Part shown: positions 7,125-15,923 of the stretch, one piece after another
How positions within the stretch are numbered: position 1 is the stretch's first letter
Layout of the letters: each line of letters begins with the position of its first letter
Virus record (IMG/VR): IMGVR_UViG_3300029448_000005
Span: 46,830-93,549 of that record
From: a virus
Length of the DNA stretch: 46,720 bases
Strand: one strand, 5' to 3'
Notes under the pieces: generated by a model
What the model saw: only the letters and a program-made list of their open reading frames with translations
Database searches by the model: none
Told to the model about the DNA's origin: nothing
Position numbers and translations under genes: made by a program

Positions 7125-8432
7125 ATGTCTAATTTAAAATATATTGGTAAGAATATTTTAAATCATACCCTTGAGTCAAAAAGAGGTAATATAAGTGGTT
7201 CTGCTACTTCAACCGGTTCATTTGGACTAGTAGAAATAAGTGGAACAGACATAAATCCATCCGGAGTTTCTCGTGACCAAGTTTTAAAATTTAATGGAAC
7301 TAACTTTGTTCCTGCAGCTTTTGATGATACTTTTGTATTTACCATAGCAGATTTTGATATGAACGACTCAACATCACCACAACTAATTGGTTCAGGTTCT
7401 TGGAAAGCAGCTGATGAACTTCAATTTACTGCGTCATATAATAATGGTCCGCCTGATGGTTTTGAGGGAAGTTCTGCAGGAGCTCCAAAAATTCAAGGTT
7501 ATGTAAACAGTTCGATAAGTAGTTCATATGATATGTTTCCATTAAGCTCTAGTTTTACAATGGGAACAAATCCTATGGATATAACTTTTCCATTAACTAC
7601 CGGTCATGATATAAGATTTAGATTGTTCGCTTCAGCTGGAAGCGATACTGATAATGAGTACACAGATCAAAGGATATATTTTAGAAATCAATTTGTTTAT
7701 GGTGATATAAGCAAGAACAATGGATTCAATCAGGCAGATATAAGAACATTAGCAGCTGCCAATACAGTTACTACTAATGATACAACAAGAACACTATCGG
7801 TATCGGTTGGTGGTTCTAATTATTTAGCATTTGCACATAGAACTGGTGATACTAATGTAGCACAAGTAAGGGCTGGTAGTGGAACTAATATATTAACAGT
7901 TGCTATGGATAGAACTGATGTTACTGCATTAACACCATTAAAAGAAACAGTAAGTTATTTAAATACTGCTGGGTTTACAGAAAACTTTTTTGTGTATGCT
8001 AGTGCTATAGCTAATGTAGATGCACACTCAACAACATTTACCACAGTAACATCTACACAAAAGAAAAATTATATTATTTGGGGATTCGATGCACAAGCAG
8101 ATAGTTATGATGAAAGTTTCTTAGAAACTTCAGGTGATTGGGATTCCTACAATGCGAACTCTTCGCTCGATGACGGAACAATTACAGGACAAACACTAAG
8201 TGTTGGTTCATTTACATCTAAATATGTTATAATAGCTTTTCCAGATAGATACGGAGATAATGATTCAGAATTTGTATTTAAGGATAATGGTACAGGTTTA
8301 CCATTTGATGTAACAAAACAAAGTGATGTAACAGTAACAAACGCGGTTGGATTTCAAGAAACATATCATGTTTGGAGATCGACTAATTTACTAACAATGT
8401 CAAACTTAACAGTTTTGATATCTACGGTATAG
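7125..8432 (+). CDS. Fibre-associated structural protein with one connector repeat
   Basis: 435 residues. ATG 7125 begins one base after the previous stop; only a weak GAGAT site precedes it. One GNISGSATSTGSFGLV connector lies at residues 21-36, followed by DQVLKFNGTNFVPA, a phrase common in phage fibre and baseplate appendage proteins. The rest is beta-rich with two or three apparent domains: FTIADFDMNDSTSPQLIG near residue 70, a middle domain around VSVGGSNYLAFAH, and a C-terminal domain KYVIIAFPDRYGD...VGFQETYHVWRSTN. No enzymatic motif is seen. It probably forms part of a fibre or its attachment and is co-transcribed with the genes on both sides. Confidence 0.6.
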   Translation: MSNLKYIGKNILNHTLESKRGNISGSATSTGSFGLVEISGTDINPSGVSRDQVLKFNGTNFVPAAFDDTFVFTIADFDMNDSTSPQLIGSGSWKAADELQFTASYNNGPPDGFEGSSAGAPKIQGYVNSSISSSYDMFPLSSSFTMGTNPMDITFPLTTGHDIRFRLFASAGSDTDNEYTDQRIYFRNQFVYGDISKNNGFNQADIRTLAAANTVTTNDTTRTLSVSVGGSNYLAFAHRTGDTNVAQVRAGSGTNILTVAMDRTDVTALTPLKETVSYLNTAGFTENFFVYASAIANVDAHSTTFTTVTSTQKKNYIIWGFDAQADSYDESFLETSGDWDSYNANSSLDDGTITGQTLSVGSFTSKYVIIAFPDRYGDNDSEFVFKDNGTGLPFDVTKQSDVTVTNAVGFQETYHVWRSTNLLTMSNLTVLISTV

Positions 8433-8441
8433 GAAAATAAA

Positions 8442-11400
8442 ATGGCAGTAAAAGTAACAGGACAATTTGAACCCGCTGGTGACTTTTCGATAGTAGATGG
8501 CTCAGATGTATCAGGAAATATTACTGGTAGTAATGTAAGTGCGAGTGGTACTGGTACATTTAATACTATAGAAGCTAGTAATGTAGGAACTACTTTGGGA
8601 ACTATGATTAGTGGTTCTACACCATTTAATGCTTCCGATGTAAGTGGTTCTTGGAGAGGAGAATTTTCCTCAAGTAATATGACAGTTGTTGGTGGTGGTA
8701 TAAGTGGCTCTGCTGAATCAACAGGTTCTTTTGGTAGGATTGAATCCTCAACCGTAAATATTGGTTCGGCTGATATAACCGGTAACCTAACAGTAGCTGG
8801 TAACTATACAGTAAATGGAACAACCACATTCATATCAAGTTCTCAGTTAGATATCGGTGATAACATAATTCAAGTAAATTCTGTAAATCCCCTTAGATAT
8901 GGTGGTATTCATGTAAAGGATGTAACTGCTGAAGAAACTGGTTCTTTAGTATGGGATAGCACGAATGATTATTGGTTAGCTGGTCAATCAGGTTCGGAAT
9001 ATAGAATACCATTACAAGATTCAACATCCGATTTAACGGACAATAAAACTATAATCGCTGGTTCTAGCGGTAGATTAGAATCAGGTGATATTACGGATAC
9101 TGGTGATAGCATCAGTATGACTTTGCCAGTAACCGCTTCTTCTAATTTAGAAGTTGCTGGAAACATAAGTGGTTCAGCAACCTCAACTGGTTCGTTTGGA
9201 CATATTACAACTCCTGCTGGAATAAATGCTGTAGGACCTTTTACATTTCAGACAACAGCAGCTGCCAACGATACAATATTTAGAACTGCGGGAACTTCTG
9301 GTTACCCACTTACATTAAGAAATAGTAATAATTCAGCAAGAATGTATTTTCAAACCAATGCTGGTGTTACTAATATTATAATGGATGGTAACAGTAAAAG
9401 TAATTTACTGAAATTATCAGCTGATGGTCTTACTGAAACAAGAGGTCAAGTTGGAAGTGCTCATGCTGATGGTAATTTAGAATTATATAGTAACAATGGT
9501 CTTAATAATTTAATTCTAAGTGCTTCAATGACTACAATAAGTGGTTCTGGAGATACAACATTAGATGTTAAAGGTAATATTCTTAGTGAAGGAAACATAA
9601 GTGGTTCGGTTGCTTCAACTGGTTCGTTTGGTGTATTAGAATTGGTTTCAACCGATGGGATGGCTAAATTTGATTTCACAAAAGGTACTAATAATTTTTC
9701 AATTGGATACGGAGGCACAGGACAGACTCTCACAACTGGAGCTGTTGGTAATGTATTTCTTGGATATGGAGTCGGCAGTCAAGTAACGACAGGAGACCAG
9801 AATGTAGGACTTGGATATCAAGTTATTACTGGTGGAAATGCAACAGGAAATACTGCTGTTGGATATAGAGCGTTAAAAGCCATGAATTCAGGAATCGGAA
9901 ATGTTGCGATTGGAAGACTAGCAGGAGATGCAGTACAAACAGGTAATTATAACATCGCAATAGGTCAAGGTACAGGTTTTACTGGCACAGGTGCAACAAA
10001 CCAAATTGGAATCGGATATGATGTAACTGTACCAGGAGATAATCAAACTGTAATTGGTGCATCACCTCAAACTCATGTAATATTTGGTGGAAGTAACACA
10101 TTGATAAGTGGTTCGGCTGCTTCAACTGGTTCGTTTGGTGATGGTAGATTTGCCTCTAAGGTAGGTATCGGTTTAGGTATTGCTACTGCATTATCAACTC
10201 CTCATAGTTATCTTGATGTCAGAGGTAATAATGTTACTCCGAGTAATGGTAATGGTAGTTATCACACAATGCAACTTATTGACACAACAGCGATGGCTGA
10301 AGGAGTTGGTGGTGGTATTGGATTTGGTGGAAAGTTTGTTGGAAACACAGATACTCTTTTTGGTGAAATCAGAGGACTCAAAGAAAATGGAACTTCAAAT
10401 AATTATGCTGGAGCTCTAACATTTCAAACACGTGCTCATGGAGCTAATCTGATTGAACAAGTTCGTATTGATAGTTCAGGTAATTTGGAGGCAGTTAGAG
10501 GAAACATAAGTGGCTCATCAACCTCAACCGGTTCGTTTGGAAGGGTTGAATCAAATACATTTGATGTTACAACTTTAACAAGCACAACAGTTACATCAAC
10601 AAATCTTAATGTAACAGGTGAAATAACCGGATCTTCATTGGATATTAGTGGAAATATGACTGGTAGTGCTAATTTAGAAGTAGCTGGAAACATAAGTGGT
10701 TCAGCAACCTCAACCGGTTCGTTTGGTGCTGTTTATGTGGATAATGCGATTGGATTGGGTATAACTAATCCAGGCTCTTATGTGGCAGATAATACACCCT
10801 TAGTTCTTGGAACTGGTGCTAATAACTCAACAGGCACTGGAGTAGCGATGATATCCGCTACAAATGGATATGGTAATCTGTATTTTGGAGACGGAACTGG
10901 AGTTAATACATACAGAGGTGCAATTCAATATTTTCATACTAGTGATAGTATGAAAATATGGACAAGTGGAAATTTTAACTCTCCATCTCTTCTTTTAGAT
11001 AATTCAAAAAATATAGAAATAGGTGGAAACATAAGTGGTTCAGCAACCTCAACCGGTTCGTTTGGACATTTAGAACTTGCAAATAGAGATACGGATGCTA
11101 GTTTTGAATTTGGAAGAGCTCATATAGGATTTGTAGGATATTCCGATATGGCTGGATTCAGTCATGTTGATAATGATTCTACCTCAAATTTCGCTTTAGC
11201 TCAAAGTGCCGCTGGTAAAACAATTGTACAAGCTAAAAGTGGTCAACCTATTGCCTTTAAAATAGGTGGTTCTGATAAGGTTCAAATAAATTCAAGCGGT
11301 GATCTAGGTATAGGTATAGAAACAGCATTACATAAACTTCATGTTGTCGGAGATGGATTTTTTACTGGTAATGTAAGTGGTTCAGCAACCTCAACAGGTT

Positions 11401-14400
11401 CGTTTGGTTATTTAGAGATTGCAGATAGTGGTGGTTCACCAACAATTCATTTAAATGAACCTGCCGGTGGTGGTGGAGATAGTGCAGTCAGAATGACAGA
11501 GGATGGTGGATTCAGAGGTGGTTTTATAAAGTATGACGGTGGCAATAATCTTCTAAAAATTGGTACACATGCAAACAACAACAGAACAGTTAGTGATGAT
11601 ATTACGGCAATAGAAATTACACGAAATGATGGGTATCCATATTTTAAAACAGCATATGCATACCTCAATCAATACTTAGCTCACGAAGGAGATGACGATA
11701 CCTACCTAAGATACCAAACAAATCAAATAGACTTATCTGCAGGTGGTAATATATTTGAAATAAATACTACATCTTTGAGTGGTTCATCAACCTCAACAGG
11801 TTCGTTTGCTAAAATCACAGCAGCTGATAGGATTGAGGTAAACGGGTCTGGTACAGGACAAGTTTATATTGGGACTACTTCTGGTCAAGTTGCATTACAT
11901 GCTGCAAATGATAGTATCATTCAGGCAAATCATTTTCAATCTACACAAAATAGTAACTCAGCAGTATTTTTATATGATGATAATGGTGTAGCTACGAGAA
12001 TTCATGGTCAGAATCATGTAAGATTTACATTTGGATCTGCAGCATCTGGTTATGACGACAGAACATTTTTTAAAGTAGCTAGTAGAAATTCCAATACTTA
12101 TGCAGATACTTTATTGTCAGGAAGTTTACATATAACAGGATCTGGTGGAGACTTAGGAAGTGTAGTTTTAACAGGAAACGTAAGTGGCTCATCAACTTCA
12201 ACCGGTTCATTCGGAACACTTCGTATTGATGGTGGTGTTATTGATTTTGATAATGCTAATAATACATTTATAGGAAAAAATTCTAAAAGTAGTGTAATAG
12301 ATGGTGCAGATAGTAATACAGTTGTGGGAACAAATGCCGGCTCCGCTTTAACCAGCGGTGATGATAACACCCTAATCGGCTACAATGCGGGTAATGATTT
12401 AACCTCGGGTCATCAGAATACCTTGATAGGCTATACTGCAGGTGATAACATAACAACTCAGCAGGGTAATGTCCTTATAGGAAAAAATACTGGTGGTACT
12501 GGTCAACAACTTAGTATATTAATAGGAAATGATACTGGTAGATTAATAGCTTCGGGAAATGGGACTGTTGGTATTGGACATAATACGCTATATTCTTTAA
12601 GCACTGGACAATTTAATACTGTAGTTGGGTATGACTCTATGCGTTTTGAAGTTGATGGAGATCGTTCAACTGCTTTTGGGTATCAAACATTAAGGAGTCA
12701 AACAGGAACAGACGGAACTGTTGGGACAACTGCTCTTGGATATAAAGCTGGATATAATGCAACAAGTGGTATACACAACATATTTGTAGGAGCTGACACG
12801 AACCCATCATCCGGTTCTAGTAATAATGAAATTGTAATTGGTTATGGTGTAACAGGACTAGGAGACAATCAAACTGTTATTGGTAATTCATCACAAACCC
12901 ATGTTGTATTCGGTGGAGATGCTCTAATAAGTGGTTCAGCATCCTCAACTGGTTCGTTTGGTGATGGTAGATTTGTCGGTAAGTTAGGTATCGGTGAAGA
13001 AACTGCACCTGATGAATTATTACACCTAAAACAAACAGGTAATGATTTTACAACAATACAATTAGAAAGTACAAATGGTGGTACTGGTGCTGGTTCTCAG
13101 ATTGATATGAATTTCAATGGTGCTCACTTTTACTTTATTAATCATGGTACTGGTAGAACTGCAACAAGATACGGAACAACTGTAGCCGGATTTGGAGAAA
13201 TATTAGCACAAGATTCTAACTATGGTTTATTAATTGGAACTGGAACTAAGAACAAACCGATAATTTTTGGTACTAATAATGCTGAAGTTATGAGAATTGA
13301 AGATGGAAAAGTAAGTGGTTCATCAACCTCAACTGGTTCGTTTGGACATTTAGAACTTGCAAATAGAGACACAGATGCTAGTTTTGAATTTGGAAGAGCT
13401 CATATAGGTTTCATAGGATTTTCGGACATGGCTGGATTCAGTCATGTTGACCACAATGGTACAGGTACTTTTGCATTAGCTCAATCAAGTGCTGGTAAAA
13501 CAATTGTTCAAGCCGCTAGTGGTCAACCAATTGCTTTTAAAATAGGCGGTACTGATAAAGTTCAAATAAATTCAAGTGGTGATTTGGGTATAGGTATAGA
13601 AACTGCATTACATAAACTTCATGTTGTTGGAGATGGTTTTTTTACTGGTAATGTAAGTGGTTCATCAACCTCAACCGGTTCTTTTGGTAGATTAGCAGTA
13701 GGAACTGCTACAATACAAATACCTTCAAATGGATTCATAACAATGGGTTCGTTGGAAGGTATGGTTATGAACACCCGATTTGGAAATAATGCAGGACAAA
13801 ACTTACAAGCTGGTGGGACACAGAATGTAATCGTAGGAGAAGATGCCGGAGCTGCCCTAACAACGGGTGATACTAATGTGGCTGTAGGTTCAGAAGCACT
13901 AAAGGCTGCTACTGGAGATAGTAATAATGTTGCTATTGGTAGGAGGGCGCTTCATGATTTAAATGCTACAAATGCGAGAAATGTTGCTGTGGGAACAGGA
14001 GCCGGCGATGGTATAACATCAGGAACTGAAAATGTTCTTTTAGGACATAGCACTAATGCATCTGCTGTTGGTGGAGATAATCAGATAGCAATAGGTTCAG
14101 GTGTAACTGGAACAGGAGACAATCAAACTGTTATTGGTAATTCATCACAAACCCATGTTGTATTCGGTGGAGATGCCCTAATAAGTGGTTCAGCAAAATC
14201 AACCGGCTCATTCGGTAGATTAGATGTAAGTTCATTTTCTTCTGCTACTGCTACGATAATTAGTGGCTCAACCAACCCAACAAGCGTAAGTGGCTCTTGG
14301 AGAGGAGAACTTTCTTCGAGTACTATGGCTGTTGTGGGTGGTGGTGTAAGTGGCTCATCAATATCAACTGGCTCATTTGGTTCGGTAATGCAAAATGGAA

Positions 14401-15923
14401 AACACTTTCCACAAACCAATGCACCTGGTGAAAATATTGCTTTTGGAACAGATGCTGGTAGTGCTTTTGTTGGTGGAAATGTCAATAAAATAAATGTTGC
14501 GATTGGTCTAAGTGCGGGTAGTGCTATGGCTGATTATGGTGGAAATGTTTTTATAGGTAAAAATGCGGCTAAATTAAGAACTCGTGGTGATGATAATGTT
14601 GCTATAGGAACAAGTGCCGGTGGAACAGATGGTGATGATTTCGGTGATAAGAATGTTTTTATCGGATTGAGTACCGGACTTGCTATAAACAGCACAAATT
14701 CAGATGCGAATGTTTTTATTGGTAGCCTTGCAGGAACTGCTGGTCAACAGAGTATAGCCAATGTTCTTATTGGTTCTGATGCAGGAAAGACACTTACTAA
14801 TAGTAGCCGTAATGTTGCAATCGGTGCTTTTGCTGGAACAGGATTTGGTGTAACAAACACCACAACTGAAAATAGTATCTATATAGGACAATATGCTAGA
14901 ACTTCTGTTACAAATGCTAATAATGAAATAGTAATAGGTTCAGAAGCAGTTGGTCATGGAACGGATACAATAACCTTTGGTGATAATCAAATAACAGATG
15001 TTTACTTTGCTTCAGGTTCTTCTACAGGCGCTACATTTCATGGTGTAAAAGATTTTAGTGGAAACATAAGCGGCTCATCAACCTCAACCGGTTCTTTTGG
15101 TAGGGTAGAAGCAACAACTGTATCTGCTAGTCATTATGTTGGTCAAATAGGTTCTCGTTATGTACACTCTCAAACCTCAGATTCTACAACTTGGGCAATT
15201 ACCCATAATATAGGACATAAGTATCCTGTTGTTACTGTTTATGATACAGACGACCAAATAATGTTACCTGAAACAGGTACTGCTACCGATTCTGATACAT
15301 TTACTTTAACTTTTAATGAGGCTATACAAGGAACAGCGATTTTATCTGTTGGTGGAGTTGGTACAAATGCTGGTAATAATTACATACACACCCAATCAGA
15401 AACATCTACAAATTGGAGAGTTACACATAGTTTAAGCCAACAATATCCTAACATTACGGTATTTGATGAAAATGATGAGGTTATAATACCAGAGTCGATT
15501 ACTGCTACAAGCGATAATAATGCAGACATAGTTTTTTCATCCGACCAAATCGGTTATGCTAACTTTTCCATAGGTAGTGGTATACCGAATATCAGCAGTG
15601 AAAATTCAGGTAAGTTTTTAAAGGTAAGGCATGATGGAGAGGGTGTTGAGTGGGTGCCAACCACAGCTAATGTGTCAGGTTCAATGTCGGTATCAGGAAG
15701 TATATTACCCGATGCTGATAATCATCATGATTTGGGTTCAGCTGAAAAAAGATGGGCTAATTTATTTACCGGTGATATAGAACTATCCAACGAAGGCTCG
15801 GAAGGTAATGAGGTTGATGGAACAACAGGTTCTTGGACGATACAGGAAGGTGAGGATGACCTATATTTATTAAACAGAAAGAATGGAAAAAAATATAAAT
15901 TTAAATTACAGGAGATAGAGTAA
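8442..15923 (+). CDS. Giant mosaic tail fibre protein (2493 aa)
   Basis: ATG 8442 has AGGAAAAT just upstream. Residues 124-195 hold a fibre module (FISSSQLDIGDNIIQVN, GGIHVKD, TGSLVWDSTNDYWLAG). Sixteen SGSxxSTGSFG connectors then divide the protein into modules of roughly 60-250 residues. Four blocks are YadA-like beta-roll repeats (N-x-A-I-G about every 17 residues): near residues 420-548, 1270-1490, 1782-1912 and 2000-2190. The first three end in a cap, GDNQTVIG...QTHVVFGG. A 344-bp module is present twice (11064 and 13344). Residues 2240-2306 and 2315-2382 are tandem copies of a YxHxQ...HNIGHKYPVVTVYD domain. The C-terminus has DLGSAEKRWANLF and GSWTIQEGEDDL, an ending I associate with fibres of marine T4-like phages. 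No S74 chaperone is present. Probably a long trimeric fibre; the role is inferred. Confidence 0.8.
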   Translation: MAVKVTGQFEPAGDFSIVDGSDVSGNITGSNVSASGTGTFNTIEASNVGTTLGTMISGSTPFNASDVSGSWRGEFSSSNMTVVGGGISGSAESTGSFGRIESSTVNIGSADITGNLTVAGNYTVNGTTTFISSSQLDIGDNIIQVNSVNPLRYGGIHVKDVTAEETGSLVWDSTNDYWLAGQSGSEYRIPLQDSTSDLTDNKTIIAGSSGRLESGDITDTGDSISMTLPVTASSNLEVAGNISGSATSTGSFGHITTPAGINAVGPFTFQTTAAANDTIFRTAGTSGYPLTLRNSNNSARMYFQTNAGVTNIIMDGNSKSNLLKLSADGLTETRGQVGSAHADGNLELYSNNGLNNLILSASMTTISGSGDTTLDVKGNILSEGNISGSVASTGSFGVLELVSTDGMAKFDFTKGTNNFSIGYGGTGQTLTTGAVGNVFLGYGVGSQVTTGDQNVGLGYQVITGGNATGNTAVGYRALKAMNSGIGNVAIGRLAGDAVQTGNYNIAIGQGTGFTGTGATNQIGIGYDVTVPGDNQTVIGASPQTHVIFGGSNTLISGSAASTGSFGDGRFASKVGIGLGIATALSTPHSYLDVRGNNVTPSNGNGSYHTMQLIDTTAMAEGVGGGIGFGGKFVGNTDTLFGEIRGLKENGTSNNYAGALTFQTRAHGANLIEQVRIDSSGNLEAVRGNISGSSTSTGSFGRVESNTFDVTTLTSTTVTSTNLNVTGEITGSSLDISGNMTGSANLEVAGNISGSATSTGSFGAVYVDNAIGLGITNPGSYVADNTPLVLGTGANNSTGTGVAMISATNGYGNLYFGDGTGVNTYRGAIQYFHTSDSMKIWTSGNFNSPSLLLDNSKNIEIGGNISGSATSTGSFGHLELANRDTDASFEFGRAHIGFVGYSDMAGFSHVDNDSTSNFALAQSAAGKTIVQAKSGQPIAFKIGGSDKVQINSSGDLGIGIETALHKLHVVGDGFFTGNVSGSATSTGSFGYLEIADSGGSPTIHLNEPAGGGGDSAVRMTEDGGFRGGFIKYDGGNNLLKIGTHANNNRTVSDDITAIEITRNDGYPYFKTAYAYLNQYLAHEGDDDTYLRYQTNQIDLSAGGNIFEINTTSLSGSSTSTGSFAKITAADRIEVNGSGTGQVYIGTTSGQVALHAANDSIIQANHFQSTQNSNSAVFLYDDNGVATRIHGQNHVRFTFGSAASGYDDRTFFKVASRNSNTYADTLLSGSLHITGSGGDLGSVVLTGNVSGSSTSTGSFGTLRIDGGVIDFDNANNTFIGKNSKSSVIDGADSNTVVGTNAGSALTSGDDNTLIGYNAGNDLTSGHQNTLIGYTAGDNITTQQGNVLIGKNTGGTGQQLSILIGNDTGRLIASGNGTVGIGHNTLYSLSTGQFNTVVGYDSMRFEVDGDRSTAFGYQTLRSQTGTDGTVGTTALGYKAGYNATSGIHNIFVGADTNPSSGSSNNEIVIGYGVTGLGDNQTVIGNSSQTHVVFGGDALISGSASSTGSFGDGRFVGKLGIGEETAPDELLHLKQTGNDFTTIQLESTNGGTGAGSQIDMNFNGAHFYFINHGTGRTATRYGTTVAGFGEILAQDSNYGLLIGTGTKNKPIIFGTNNAEVMRIEDGKVSGSSTSTGSFGHLELANRDTDASFEFGRAHIGFIGFSDMAGFSHVDHNGTGTFALAQSSAGKTIVQAASGQPIAFKIGGTDKVQINSSGDLGIGIETALHKLHVVGDGFFTGNVSGSSTSTGSFGRLAVGTATIQIPSNGFITMGSLEGMVMNTRFGNNAGQNLQAGGTQNVIVGEDAGAALTTGDTNVAVGSEALKAATGDSNNVAIGRRALHDLNATNARNVAVGTGAGDGITSGTENVLLGHSTNASAVGGDNQIAIGSGVTGTGDNQTVIGNSSQTHVVFGGDALISGSAKSTGSFGRLDVSSFSSATATIISGSTNPTSVSGSWRGELSSSTMAVVGGGVSGSSISTGSFGSVMQNGKHFPQTNAPGENIAFGTDAGSAFVGGNVNKINVAIGLSAGSAMADYGGNVFIGKNAAKLRTRGDDNVAIGTSAGGTDGDDFGDKNVFIGLSTGLAINSTNSDANVFIGSLAGTAGQQSIANVLIGSDAGKTLTNSSRNVAIGAFAGTGFGVTNTTTENSIYIGQYARTSVTNANNEIVIGSEAVGHGTDTITFGDNQITDVYFASGSSTGATFHGVKDFSGNISGSSTSTGSFGRVEATTVSASHYVGQIGSRYVHSQTSDSTTWAITHNIGHKYPVVTVYDTDDQIMLPETGTATDSDTFTLTFNEAIQGTAILSVGGVGTNAGNNYIHTQSETSTNWRVTHSLSQQYPNITVFDENDEVIIPESITATSDNNADIVFSSDQIGYANFSIGSGIPNISSENSGKFLKVRHDGEGVEWVPTTANVSGSMSVSGSILPDADNHHDLGSAEKRWANLFTGDIELSNEGSEGNEVDGTTGSWTIQEGEDDLYLLNRKNGKKYKFKLQEIE
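9700..10130 (+). repeat. YadA-like beta-roll block A with cap module
   Basis: About eight repeats of the type NVGLGYQ / NTAVGYRAL / NVAIGRLAG / NIAIGQGTG, spaced about 17 residues apart. The block ends with NQIGIGYDVTVPGDNQTVIG and the cap QTHVIFGG, then a STGSFG connector. Proteins with such repeats form trimeric left-handed beta-rolls in bacterial adhesins; the fold here is inferred. Confidence 0.7.
11064..11407 (+). repeat. Duplicated 344-bp fibre module, copy 1
   Basis: Runs from GGACATTTAGAACTTGC to the next STGSFG connector. It encodes HLELANRDTDASFEFGRAH and, near the end, LHKLHVVGDGFFTGNVSGS. Copy 2 lies 2280 bp downstream, has the same length, and differs mainly at scattered third positions and in a short central patch. 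Confidence 0.85.
12250..12955 (+). repeat. YadA-like beta-roll block B with cap module
   Basis: About eleven repeats (NTVVGTNAG, NTLIGYNAG, NTLIGYTAG, NVLIGKNTG and so on), including a DGDRSTAFGYQTLRSQTG unit like the super-repeat of the 2639-residue fibre. Ends in GDNQTVIGNSSQTHVVFGG. The 62 nt at 12861-12922 recur identically at 14115-14176. Codons near 12336-12430 are richer in GGC, GCC and CTC than those around them. Confidence 0.7.
13344..13687 (+). repeat. Duplicated 344-bp fibre module, copy 2
   Basis: Second copy of the module at 11064-11407, bounded by STGSFG connectors on both sides. The modules before and after it differ from those around copy 1, so the unit moved as a connector-to-connector cassette. 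Confidence 0.85.
13785..14215 (+). repeat. YadA-like beta-roll block C with cap module
   Basis: About six repeats (NVIVGEDAG, NVAVGSEAL, NVAIGRRAL, NVAVGTGAG, NVLLGHSTN), ending in a NQIAIGSGVTGTGDNQTVIG cap and QTHVVFGG. The cap DNA is shared with block B. Confidence 0.7.
14430..15010 (+). repeat. YadA-like beta-roll block D
   Basis: About nine repeats (NVAIGLSAG, NVFIGKNAA, NVAIGTSAG, NVFIGLSTG, NVFIGSLAG, NVLIGSDAG, NVAIGAFAG). The cap differs from blocks A-C: NEIVIGSEAVGHGTDTITFG, then DNQITDVYFASG. Confidence 0.7.
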
